From: DASUAS01 sp963756895 | GTDB lineage: Bacteria > Actinomycetota > Acidimicrobiia > IMCC26256 > DASPTH01 | Assembly: GCA_963756895.1 (NCBI GenBank) | Contig: CAVWPI010000016.1 | Location: 124,001-188,000, forward strand | Reading direction: 5' to 3' | DNA length: 64,000 bases | In this document: one piece after another, positions 52,552 through 61,367 of the stretch | Position numbering within the stretch: position 1 is the first letter of the stretch | How the letters are laid out: each line of letters begins with the position of its first letter | The notes under the pieces: model-generated | Seen by the model: only the letters and a program-made list of their open reading frames with translations | Told to the model about the DNA's origin: nothing | Databases searched by the model: none | Position numbers and translations under genes: made by a program

Positions 52552-53991
52552 CTACTGCGGTTCGTCCTGGACGAGGAAGCTCCCGACGGCGTCCGCCACG
52601 ACGGTGCCGGCGAAGAAGTCGGGGTTGCCCCGCATGTAGAAGCGCACCGGGTTCGTGAACACGAAGTCGCGGAGGTCGGCGTCGGTGAACAGATCGTGCT
52701 CGACCATCTCGTACACCTCGCCGAGCACGTCGGCCATCACCGGCACGTCCCAGTGGGAGATGTCGGAGCCGAACATGGCGTTGAAGCGCGCGCCGAACGG
52801 GTTGGCCTTCGTGTTGAACGCGGTGACCGTCAGCGGGTCGTCGGCCTCGCACCCGCAGTAGAACGGCACCGCGAACAGCTCGCGGATGTCCTCGGCCTGC
52901 TCGATGCCGACGGCGGCGAATTCGTCGAGGAGCGCGACGTCCTGCTCGGGATAGGTCGTGGGCTTGGGGGCCATCGACGCCCATTCGCCGCCGTAGCGGG
53001 TGAACAGCTCGGCGAACTCGTCCCAGTCGACATTCGTGGGGTCGAGGCGGCGCATGGCCTCACCACTGCGCTTCTCGAAGTGACCGACGAGGTCGGCGTA
53101 GAGCGACGCGGCCCACGCCACGCCGCCCTCGAGGAACCCGAAGTTGAGGTCGGGGAACCGGCGGGTGACGCCACCGAGGAACAGCGACTTGGCCAGCGCG
53201 TGGTGGCTCTCGCCGAGCATCCCGACGTGGTTGTACACGTAGCTCGAGATCGACGCCCGATTCTGCCAGCCCATGGCCGACGAGTGGAAGGCCGGCGCGA
53301 TGCCGAGCTCGCGGCACTTCTGCCAGACCGGGTCGTAGTCGTGGGCGCTGTCGAGACCGAAGGTGTCGGTCCACACCGCGTACTGCGCGAGCTGCGGGTC
53401 GACGGCCGCGGCGGCGGCGATCGGCCGCTGCACGAACCCCGCCATCACCACCACGCGGAAGCCCAGCGAGGCCGCGTGCTCGAGCTCGTCGACCGCTTCG
53501 TCGGGGGTGTGCATGGGGATCTCGGCGACGGGGAGCAACCGGTCGGCGAACTCGGCGAAGACGCCGGCGTTGAACCGGTTGAGCGCGCGGCACGCACCGC
53601 GACGGTCGCGCTCGTCGTCGAAGTGACCGAACAGGAGCCCGAAGCTCGGGTAGATGACGCTCACGTCGATGCCGAGCTCGGGCAGCCGCTCGTGCAGGAG
53701 ACGGGGGAGCATGGCGGTGGCGCGGTCGAGGGCCAGCTCCATCCCGCCGTTGCCCCACGGTCCGCGTGCGACGCGACGGTCAGCGCGTTCCTCGGGGGTG
53801 AGGCCGTACCAGTCGACGATCGGACCGAAGGTGCCCGAGGTGCGGCGCACCATCGACTCGCCGTCGAGGCGCACGCCCTCCTTGACCAGCTCCCCGGCCA
53901 GGGCCGGGAAGAACTCGACGGTGTGACCGTCGATGTCGATCACCGGGTGGTCGAGCTTGCTCCGCACGTCGGTGGCACTCAGTCCGCTCAC
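52552..53991 (-). CDS. Amidohydrolase-2 (ACMSD-like) family protein
   Basis: 479 residues from a GTG. Opens VIDIDGHTVEFFPAL with the metal His, and has an internal AFHSSAMGW His and a late Asp in FGSDISHWDVP, the set for a single-metal amidohydrolase. First gene of a three-gene operon with the D-aminoacylase-like and SDR genes. Decarboxylation or hydrolysis; substrate unknown. Confidence 0.88.
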   Translation of the reverse strand: MSGLSATDVRSKLDHPVIDIDGHTVEFFPALAGELVKEGVRLDGESMVRRTSGTFGPIVDWYGLTPEERADRRVARGPWGNGGMELALDRATAMLPRLLHERLPELGIDVSVIYPSFGLLFGHFDDERDRRGACRALNRFNAGVFAEFADRLLPVAEIPMHTPDEAVDELEHAASLGFRVVVMAGFVQRPIAAAAAVDPQLAQYAVWTDTFGLDSAHDYDPVWQKCRELGIAPAFHSSAMGWQNRASISSYVYNHVGMLGESHHALAKSLFLGGVTRRFPDLNFGFLEGGVAWAASLYADLVGHFEKRSGEAMRRLDPTNVDWDEFAELFTRYGGEWASMAPKPTTYPEQDVALLDEFAAVGIEQAEDIRELFAVPFYCGCEADDPLTVTAFNTKANPFGARFNAMFGSDISHWDVPVMADVLGEVYEMVEHDLFTDADLRDFVFTNPVRFYMRGNPDFFAGTVVADAVGSFLVQDEPQ

Positions 53992-54031
53992 GCTCGCCCT
54001 CCCTTTAATGCGCGCTCATCAATCCGCGGGT

Positions 54032-54037
54032 AACAAT
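54032..54037 (+). promoter_or_regulatory. Leaderless-type -10 box for the third deacylase gene
   Basis: AACAAT within TAACAATAGA, 6 bases before the ATG at 54044; a slightly off-consensus box. The longer upstream frame overlaps the divergent amidohydrolase. Confidence 0.35.
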
Positions 54038-54043
54038 AGACAG

Positions 54044-55870
54044 ATGGCGTACGACGTGGTGATCCGCAACGGCCGCGTGGTCGACGGCTCCGGGTTCGGC
54101 TCGTACCGGGCCGACGTGGGGATCGTCGACGGGGTGATCGCCCGGGTGGGGCGGATCCGCGACCCCGGCACGCACGAGATCGACGCCGAGGGCCACGTCG
54201 TCACCCCCGGTTTCATCGACGGCCACACCCACCTCGACGCCCAGGTGTTCTGGGACCCGCAGGGTGCCAACTCGTGCTGGCACGGCGTGACCACCGCGGT
54301 GATGGGCAACTGCGGGTTCACCCTCGCTCCCGTGCGCGACGACGCCCGGGCGCTCGTCGTGCGCAACCTCGAACGGGCCGAGGACATCGACCCCGCGGCG
54401 CTCGCATCGCTGGAATGGGGTTGGGAGACCTTCCCCGAGTACCTGGATGCGGTCGACCGCCTCCCGAAGGCGATCAACTACGCGGCCAACGTCGGGCACT
54501 CCGCGTTGCGCACGTGGGCCATGGGTGAGCGCGCGTTCGAAGGCGAGGCCACCCCCGACGACCTCGCGCTCATGAAGGGGCAGCTCGCGGATGCGCTCGC
54601 GGCGGGGGCGATCGGACTCACCACGTCGCGGAGCGAGCACCACGAGACGTCCGACGACCGTCCCGTCGCGTCGCGCCTGGCGGCGTGGTCGGAGCTCTGC
54701 GAGCTCGTCGGGGTGATGGCCGACGCCGGTGCCGGGATCCTGGAGGGTGGGAGCGAGCACGTGCTGTCGCCCGACCCCGAGCAGCGTGAGCTGGCGCGCC
54801 GCCGGATGCGCGACCTCGCGGCCGACACCGGCGTGGCGATGACCATGGGCATCATCGCCACCAACCCGGGCGGCTACGAGATGCTCGACCTGATCGACTC
54901 GGTCGCCGCCGTGGGCGGGCGCATGATCGGCCAGTCGCACTGCCGCGGCATCAACGTGCTGCTCTCGTTCGCGACGCGCCTCCCGTTCGACCTGCTCCCG
55001 GAATGGCACGACGTGCGTGCGCTGCCCGACGACGAGCAGCTGCAGGCGCTGCGCGATCCGTCGGTGCGGGAACGACTCGTCACCGCGGGGATGGAGGGCG
55101 ACTACTCGCGGTGGCGCGGGATCGGCGCCATGCCCCGCAAGCCCGACTTCGCCGGGATCCGCGTCTACGAGCACGGGCTGCCGCCGAACCCGACCATCGA
55201 CGAGATCGCGGCGCAGCGCGGGGTCACGCCGGTGGAGGCGATGATCGACCTCGCGGTCGAGACCGATCTCGGCCAGCTGTTCATCCAACCGAGCCTCTAC
55301 CCGCAGGTTCCCGACGTGTTGTTGGCGGTGATGCGCCACCCGCGCACGGTGATGACGTTCTCCGACTCCGGCGCGCACCTGAGCCAGATCGCCGACGCGT
55401 CGATCCACACCCACCTGCTCGGGTACTGGGTGCGCGACCGACAGGAGTTCACGCTCGAGGAGGCGGTGCGCATGCTCACGCTCGCGCCGGCGATGGCGTG
55501 GGGCTTCACCGAACGCGGTCTGCTCCGCGAGGGCATGGTCGCCGACGTGAACGTGTTCGATCCCGAGCGGGTCGGTCCCGCGGTGCCCGAGGTCGTGCGC
55601 GATCTCCCGCGTGGGGGCAAGCGCCTGTCGCAGAAGTCCGAAGGCTTCAAGGCGACGGTTGTCGGCGGTGAGGTCACGATCCTCGACGGTGCGTCAACGG
55701 GCGACGCGTCCCGGCCGGCTCGTCCGCAGCCGCTAGCACTTCCAGACCTACTTCATGAAGACCTACTTCATGAAGACCTACGACATGAAAACCATGCGGG
55801 CGACGCGGTGGTGGATGCACCACGCTCCCTCGCGACGCACCATGTCGTCGACGTAGCGCATCCCCAGTGA
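54044..55870 (+). CDS. N-acyl-D-amino-acid deacylase family amidohydrolase, probably shifted near its end
   Basis: Metal motif HTHLDAQ, GNCGFTLAP, a QSHCRG segment and FSDSGAH support the amidohydrolase-3/D-aminoacylase family; more diverged than the two paralogues at 48.2 and 50.8 kb. As read, the frame runs through a tandem repeat and 93 bases into the convergent SnoaL gene, giving 608 residues. A single shift near 55700 would instead give the family-like ending TRPGRLVRS and a TAG at 55734-55736, before the repeat. I think that is the true end. Confidence 0.82.
   Translation: MAYDVVIRNGRVVDGSGFGSYRADVGIVDGVIARVGRIRDPGTHEIDAEGHVVTPGFIDGHTHLDAQVFWDPQGANSCWHGVTTAVMGNCGFTLAPVRDDARALVVRNLERAEDIDPAALASLEWGWETFPEYLDAVDRLPKAINYAANVGHSALRTWAMGERAFEGEATPDDLALMKGQLADALAAGAIGLTTSRSEHHETSDDRPVASRLAAWSELCELVGVMADAGAGILEGGSEHVLSPDPEQRELARRRMRDLAADTGVAMTMGIIATNPGGYEMLDLIDSVAAVGGRMIGQSHCRGINVLLSFATRLPFDLLPEWHDVRALPDDEQLQALRDPSVRERLVTAGMEGDYSRWRGIGAMPRKPDFAGIRVYEHGLPPNPTIDEIAAQRGVTPVEAMIDLAVETDLGQLFIQPSLYPQVPDVLLAVMRHPRTVMTFSDSGAHLSQIADASIHTHLLGYWVRDRQEFTLEEAVRMLTLAPAMAWGFTERGLLREGMVADVNVFDPERVGPAVPEVVRDLPRGGKRLSQKSEGFKATVVGGEVTILDGASTGDASRPARPQPLALPDLLHEDLLHEDLRHENHAGDAVVDAPRSLATHHVVDVAHPQ
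55745..55795. repeat. 15-bp tandem repeat (3 copies) downstream of the SnoaL stop
   Basis: GACCTACTTCATGAA twice and GACCTACGACATGAA once. On the minus strand each reads as the final codons TTC-ATG plus a TAG; the innermost (55778-55780) is the actual stop of the SnoaL gene. Confidence 0.9.
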
Positions 55871-56191
55871 CCGGTGCGGCGCGTCGCTGTCGGCGGGCAC
55901 CTGGTACACCACGGCGTAGGTGTCGAGGCGCGCGGTGTCGGCGCCGGGCTCGAGGTCGATGAGCGGGTCGGCGAGCACGTGCATGCTCGTGCCCCCGGTA
56001 TCGGGTCGCGAGCCCATCGTCTCCAGGTACTCGGCAACCGCCTGCTGCCCGAACGTGCCGTCGACGGTGCCGTCGGGATCGAACAGCGCGGTGAGCGCGT
56101 CGTGGTCGCGCTGGTCGACGGCGCGCGCGTACCGCTGCGGGAACTGGCGGAGCAGCTCGCGGTCCATCAACCACTCGATGGGAGAGCTCAT
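55778..56191 (-). CDS. SnoaL/NTF2-like protein
   Basis: 137 residues. A single cone-fold domain with RYARAVDQRDHDALTALFDP, DTYAVVYQVP and MRYVDDMVRRE as the typical order of SnoaL_4-type proteins. ATG at 56191 inferred from domain start. Function (isomerase, dehydratase, binding) unreadable. Last codons and stop are copied in a three-unit repeat downstream. Confidence 0.85.
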   Translation of the reverse strand: MSSPIEWLMDRELLRQFPQRYARAVDQRDHDALTALFDPDGTVDGTFGQQAVAEYLETMGSRPDTGGTSMHVLADPLIDLEPGADTARLDTYAVVYQVPADSDAPHRSLGMRYVDDMVRREGAWCIHHRVARMVFMS

Positions 56192-56307
56192 GCCTGCTCG
56201 ACCTGGGTGCCCACATCGAGATTGGTACCAGTGCCCGGCCACCGACGCCAGACCGGAGGAAAGGTCGAACTTGCTCGCGAGGCGGTGCACCGGGGCGAAC
56301 TGCTCGT

Positions 56308-56313
56308 TACGGT
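56308..56313 (+). promoter_or_regulatory. Leaderless-type -10 box for the membrane protein pair
   Basis: TACGGT, 6 bases before the ATG at 56320. Confidence 0.5.
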
Positions 56314-56319
56314 CACGAC

Positions 56320-56643
56320 ATGGGAGTGGTGTACCGGAACCGCGACGACAACGCCCTCATGGCGGGCCTGGCGGTGAGCTCGGTGCTGATCCCCGCCGCG
56401 ATGACTGTCGCCGACGCCACGATCCCCGCGATCACCCGGACGTGGATCGGCGTCTGGGGCGTCGTCTGGGCGGCGGTCTTCGTGATCCGGGGCCTCCACC
56501 GCGGTGTCACCGTCGACAGCACGGGGGCGACGAAGCGGGCCCGCAGCGAGAAGAGCGCCGGTGTGTTCTCGCGGTTCGGGGGACTGCTCGGACTCGTCGT
56601 CGGCGCGGTGATGCGGCACGACTGGCGCCAGCGGCTCCGATGA
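56320..56643 (+). CDS. Small two-segment membrane protein
   Basis: 107 residues with hydrophobic segments at about 17-32 and 42-60 and a short charged C-terminus with a third weak segment (FGGLLGLVVGAVM). Not recognised. It overlaps the following membrane protein by 4 bases, so the two are probably partners. Confidence 0.55.
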   Translation: MGVVYRNRDDNALMAGLAVSSVLIPAAMTVADATIPAITRTWIGVWGVVWAAVFVIRGLHRGVTVDSTGATKRARSEKSAGVFSRFGGLLGLVVGAVMRHDWRQRLR

Positions 56644-57590
56644 CGGTGCGGTTCCGCGACTGGTGGGGGAACGTCGGCATGGCGGTCGGCGTGCTGCTCG
56701 TCGCCGGGTTGTTCGGCGTGGGTGCGTGGACCGGCGACGGCGAGCAGGGGCCGGTCATCGGTTGGATCACCCTCCCGGGCGCCGTCGTCTTCACTGCGTT
56801 GCTGGTGGCGCGGTGCCTGGGCGCGGTGTCGTCGTCGACGACGACGGTGTGACCGAGCGCGCGCCGTGGGCGACCACCTTCGTGCCCTGGAACGCGGTCC
56901 GGAACGTCGAGTTCCACGACCCGTACCACGCGAGCTTCGTGCTCGACGACCGTCGCCGGGTCGTGGTGAGTGCTCCGGTGCGCCGCGGGGGTCCGACGTT
57001 GCGAGGGGCATACGTCGGCGTCCTCGCCCGGTGGTCGCCCGACATGGGCCGGGGCACGACGTACCCGCGGCCGCACCGACGCTTCCTCACCATCGGGTTC
57101 GCGACGGCTGCGCTCGCGCTAGTGGCCGGCGGCGTGGTGTGGGACGACGCCGACTACGACGCCGACCGCTACGCGACGCGCGACGGTCGCGACCCGCGAC
57201 GGGATCGCGGTGGTCACCGACGTGCGCGTCGACGAGCACAGCGGCGGCGAGGGCCCCACGACCTACACGACGCACGTGCGGGCGCGCCTCCGGATCCCCG
57301 ATCGCCGGTCGGTGGTCGTCGACCTGCATCGCGCGGGCGATCTGGGCGGGGTGTACCAGGAGGAAGATCCGGTCCCGGTGGTGTACGACACCGCGAACCC
57401 ACGCGACGCCGACTTCGGGGACCGACCCAACCGTCGAGGGGACCACGAGAGCGTCGAGGTCCGCCGCGTCGTGGGTCCGGTGCTGCTCGCCGCCGGGATC
57501 ATGGGCGTGCTCGGGTTCGGCGTGGCGATCTCGTGGGAGTGGGCGCGCCGACGTCGGGACGCCCGGGGTGTGCCGGGCGCGTCGGCATGA
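56640..57590 (+). CDS. Membrane protein with PH-like region, two frameshifts
   Basis: ATG at 56640 overlapping the previous stop. Frame 1 gives two membrane segments (GMAVGVLLVAGLFGVGAW and ITLPGAVVFTALLVARC). After a shift near 56822, frame 2 gives VVVDDDGVTERAPWATTF with VPWNAVRNVEFHDP, the style of bacterial PH-domain proteins, then another membrane segment. After a second shift near 57190, frame 3 gives a soluble part and a last membrane helix, ending at 57590. About 316 residues overall. Function unknown. Confidence 0.6.
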
Positions 57591-57690
57591 CCGGGTTCCG
57601 GCCGGTCCTATCCTCTTGGCCACCGGGGGCGCTGCACGACGCGCCAGGGACGCTCCCAGGATGCGCCGAGGAGAGGGGCCGAGAGCCGCG

Positions 57691-59331
57691 ATGTCGACGG
57701 AGGGTGGCGCGGCACGGGACCTCCTGACCCGCGAGCAGGAGTGCGCGGCTCGCGGAGCTCAGCCCGTTCGAGTTCAAGTCCCGCCTGTTGGCCCTCGCGG
57801 CCGAGTGCCCGGGTGCGGACCGGGTGCTCGACGCCGGGCGGGGCAACCCCAACTGGGTCGCGACGACGCCGCGTGCGGCCTTCTTCCTGCTCGGCCAGTT
57901 CGCGCTGCTCGAATCGCGGCGGGTGTGGGAGGAGCCCGACCTCGGGGGCATGCCGGCACCGCACGGTGTCGCGTCCCGGCTCCGCCGCTTCCTCGTCGAC
58001 CACGACGGCGCCGACGGCGCGGAGCTGCTGCGGCGCACGGTCGACTACGGCGAATCGCTCGGGTTCGACGCCGACGCCTTCGTCCACGAGCTGGTCGACG
58101 GCATCATCGGCGACCGGTACCCGGGACCCGACCGGATCTGCGGTCACGTCGAGCAGATCCTGCGCGAGTACCTCGCCGACGAGCTGCTCGAAGGGACGCC
58201 GCCACCGGGCGACTGGGACCTGTTCGCGGTCGAGGGCGGCACCGCCGCGATCTGTTACGTGTTCGACTCCCTCGCCACCAACTTCCTGCTGCGGCCGGGC
58301 GACCGCATCGCGCTGATGGTCCCGGCGTTCACGCCGTACCTCGAGATCCCGCGCCTCGACCGGTACGGCCTCGACGTCATCGAGCTCCACGCGTCCGCTG
58401 TCAACGACGACGGCGATCCCACCTGGCAGTTCCCCGAGGCCGAGATCGACAAGCTCGCCGATCCCGGCGGTGAAGGCGCTGTTCGTCGTCAACCCGTCGA
58501 ACCCGCCGTCGGTGATGTTGGCACCCGCCACGCTCGAGCGGATCACGACGATCGTGCAGACGACCAACCCCGGGTTGATCATCGTGACCGACGACGTCTA
58601 CGGGACGTTCGTGCCCGGGTTCCGATCCCTGATGGACGTCCTGCCCGCGAACACGATCGCCATCTACTCGTTCTCGAAGTACTTCGGCGCGACCGGGTGG
58701 CGCCTCGGCGTGGTCGCGCTCTACCGCGACAGCGTGCTCGACCGGGCGATCGCGGCGCTGCCGCCCGACGACCTCGAACGCCTCGACTGCCGGTACGAGT
58801 CGATCTCCACCGCGACGCGCGACATCCGGTTCATCGACCGGATGGTGGCCGACAGCCGGCAGGTCGCGCTCAACCACACCGCCGGCCTCTCGCTGCCGCA
58901 GCAGGTGCAGATGACGTTGTTCGCGACCTTCGCCCTGCTCGACGACGACGAGTCGTACAAGGCCCGCACCCGTTCGATCGTCAACCACCGCCTCGCCCGG
59001 CTGTACGAAGGCATGGGGATCCCGCTCTCGCCCGACGTGCTGCGGGCCGGGTACTACGCCGAGATCGACCTCATGGGGTGGGCCCAACGGCGTTACGGCC
59101 CCCAGTTCGCGGCGTGGCTGGTCGACGTCCACGAACCGATCGACCCCGTCGTCCGCCTCGCCGAGGACGCGCGGCGTCGTGCTCCTGCACGGGGGCGGCT
59201 TCGAGGGCCCGCAGTGGTCGGTGCGCGTGTCGCTCGCCAACCTCGAGGACGACTGCTACCTGACCGTCGGCGCCGCCATCCGCCGGGTGTTCGACACGTA
59301 CGTCGCCGAATGGCAGGAGACGGCTCGATGA
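57691..59331 (+). CDS. asdA: Aspartate 4-decarboxylase (bifunctional aspartate aminotransferase), three frameshifts
   Basis: About 546 residues, ATG after GAGGAGAGGGG. The reconstructed sequence follows L-aspartate beta-decarboxylase: ELSPFEFKSRLL, AGRGNPNWVATTPR, FAVEGGTAAICYVF, VVNPSNPPSVML, TDDVYGTF and the PLP-lysine stretch YSFSKYFGATGWRLG, then HTAGLSLPQQVQM. Shifts are at about 57748, 58465 and 59170. It makes L-alanine and CO2 from L-aspartate. In other bacteria it pairs with the AspT aspartate/alanine antiporter to generate proton motive force; no AspT gene is seen here. Confidence 0.85.
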
Positions 59332-59397
59332 GCGCTGCGATCAACTCTGCGATGAACGCTGCGATGAGCGCTACGACGAACGCTGCGATGAACGGCG
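59326..59397. repeat. 12-bp tandem repeat (6 copies) over the aspartate decarboxylase stop
   Basis: Six contiguous copies of CGATGARCGCTG with few differences. The first contains both the decarboxylase TGA (59329-59331) and an overlapping ATG (59328); most others retain the ATGA. Confidence 0.9.
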
Positions 59398-59456
59398 AAC
59401 GCACCACTACCGTACCGATCGGCCCGGCCCTTCTCCAGGAGCAGCACCGCCCATGA
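59328..59456 (+). CDS. Possible 42-residue ORF arising from the repeat
   Basis: ATG overlapping the decarboxylase stop by 4 bases and stop overlapping the TelA ATG by 4 bases, so translation could be coupled on both sides. The first 23 residues are MSAAINSAMNAAM-like repeats from the 12-bp units; the rest (TTTVPIGPALLQEQ) is unique and ends with a sequence containing a Shine-Dalgarno-like AGGAG for TelA. Could be a real leader-like peptide or only a chance reading through a spacer. Confidence 0.3.
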   Translation: MSAAINSAMNAAMSATTNAAMNGERTTTVPIGPALLQEQHRP

Positions 59457-60684
59457 GCGCGACCCCCGAGAGCCTCACGCCGCCGACCAGCACCGAGCTC
59501 ACGCTCACGCCACCCGCGGCGGTGGGCGCGGTCGCTCCCGACCAGCGCCGAGGGCATGGTGCCCATCGAAGCCGCCGACCTCCCCGGGCTCGACGCCAAG
59601 GTCCCGGAGTACGTCGAGTCGATCGTGACCCTCGACGTCCACTCGCCCGGCGTTCGCCACCAAGGCGGGCGACGTGCGGTCGATGGGCGACGACGACATC
59701 CGGGCCGCGGCCGACACGTCGAACCGGCTGCTGTCGTCGCCGGTCCGGGCCATGCAGCAGGGCCCGCTCAGCGAGGGCGGCAAGGTCGCGGCCACGCTGC
59801 TCGACCTGCGCCGCACGATCGAGGACCTCGACCCGAAGCAGGCCACGGGGGTCAAGAAGCTGCTCGGCATGATCCCGTTCGGCGACAAGATCGTCGACTA
59901 CTTCCGGAAGTACGAGAGCGCGCAGTCGCACCTCGACGGGATCATCAAGGCGCTCTACGACGGTCAGGACGAGCTGCGCAAGGACAACGCCGCGCTCGAG
60001 CAGGAGAAGCTGCACCTCTGGGAGACGATGCAGCGGCTCAACCAGTACATCTACATCGCCAAGCAGCTCGACGCCATGCTCGCCGAGCGCATCGCCGAGG
60101 TCGAGGCGACCGATCCGGAGAAGGCGAAGGCCCTGCGCGACGACGTGCTGTTCTACGTGCGCCAGAAGCACCAGGACCTCCTGACGCAGCTGGCCGTGTC
60201 GATCCAGGGCTACCTGGCCATCGACCTGGTCCGGAAGAACAACATCGAGCTGATCAAGGGTGTCGACCGGGCGACGACGACGACGATCGCCGCGCTGCGC
60301 ACCGCGGTGGTCGTCGCGCAGGCGCTGGCGAACCAGAAGCTCGTGCTCGACCAGATCACCGCGCTGAACACCACGACGTCGAAGCTCATCGAGTCGACGT
60401 CGGAGCTGCTCGCGACGCAGAGCGTCGACATCAACAAGCAGGCCGCGTCGGCGACGATCGGGATCGAGTCGCTCCAGACCGCGTTCGCGAACATCTACCA
60501 GTCGATGGACGCGCTCGACACGTTCAAGCTGCAGGCGCTCGACGCGATGACCCAGACCGTCACCGCGCTCGAGACCGAGATCGACAAGTCGCAGGCGTAC
60601 CTGCAGCGCGTGCGCGCTTCCGACGCGAAGGAGTCCGACGCCGGGCATGACGTCCTCGACCTCGGTGACCCGCCGTCGTCGTGA
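59453..60684 (+). CDS. telA: TelA-family (toxic anion resistance) protein, two frameshifts
   Basis: About 410 residues. Frame 1 gives a Thr/Pro-rich N-terminus; frame 2 (from about 59540) gives MVPIEAADLPGLDAKVPEYV; frame 3 (from about 59658) gives the long helical TelA core, with LLGMIPFGDKIVDYFRKYES and repeated heptad-like stretches to the end at 60684. TelA/KlaA proteins confer tellurite or other anion and stress resistance by an unknown mechanism. It heads a four-gene run. Confidence 0.88.
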
Positions 60685-61366
60685 CGCCTGTCGTGTCGCC
60701 GTCGCGTTCCGCCGCCCCCACCCACGAGTCGCCGACCGGACGCGGCCTCGACTCGCCCGTGTCCGTCGGCTCGATCGCGGGCGCGGGCGGCGCCGCGGTC
60801 GGCGTCGGTGCCCTGGCGATCGCCGGCGCCGCGCCCATCGCGCTCGGCGCGGTCCTCGCTGCGCCCGCGTTCCTCGTCGGCTACCTGGTGGCGCGCCATC
60901 GTCGCCACCAGACCGCATCGGTGGCGACGCCGATCGACGAGGACGCGGCGACGCTCGCGTCGCTCGACGAGCTGGTCACGCAGATCCGCGGTCGCGTGCC
61001 CGACGCGGTGCAGGCCCGGGTCGAGCGCGTCGCCGGCACCGTCCGCCAGACCATCCCCGGCTCGATCACCTCGGCACGAACTCGGTGCAGGCGCACGCGG
61101 TCGTGCGCACCGCGACCAGCTACCTGCCCGAAGCGGTCGCCGCCTACCTGCGCCTCCCGCGCGACTTCGCCGACCGGCGGCCGGTCTCCGGCGGCAAGAC
61201 GTCGCTCACCATCCTCTGCGACCAGCTCGACCTCCTCGGTTCGAAGATGGACGACCTGTTCGACGCCGCCTGCCGGGCCGACGCCGACGCGCTGATCGCG
61301 CACGGACGGTTCCTGGCCGAGAAGTTCTCGACCGGCGCCCTGGCCATCGACCCGCAGAGGCGCTGA
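60681..61366 (+). CDS. Uncharacterised membrane-associated protein linked to TelA, one frameshift
   Basis: About 228 residues from a GTG that overlaps the TelA stop. An N-terminal Ala/Gly-rich hydrophobic segment (AVGVGALAIAGAAPIALGAV) is followed by a helical domain. After a shift near 61060 the second frame gives GTNSVQAHAVVRTATSYLP and a C-terminal helix bundle to 61366. It resembles the XpaC-like partner often found beside TelA in placement only; I cannot assign it by motif. Confidence 0.65.
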
Positions 61367-61367
61367 G

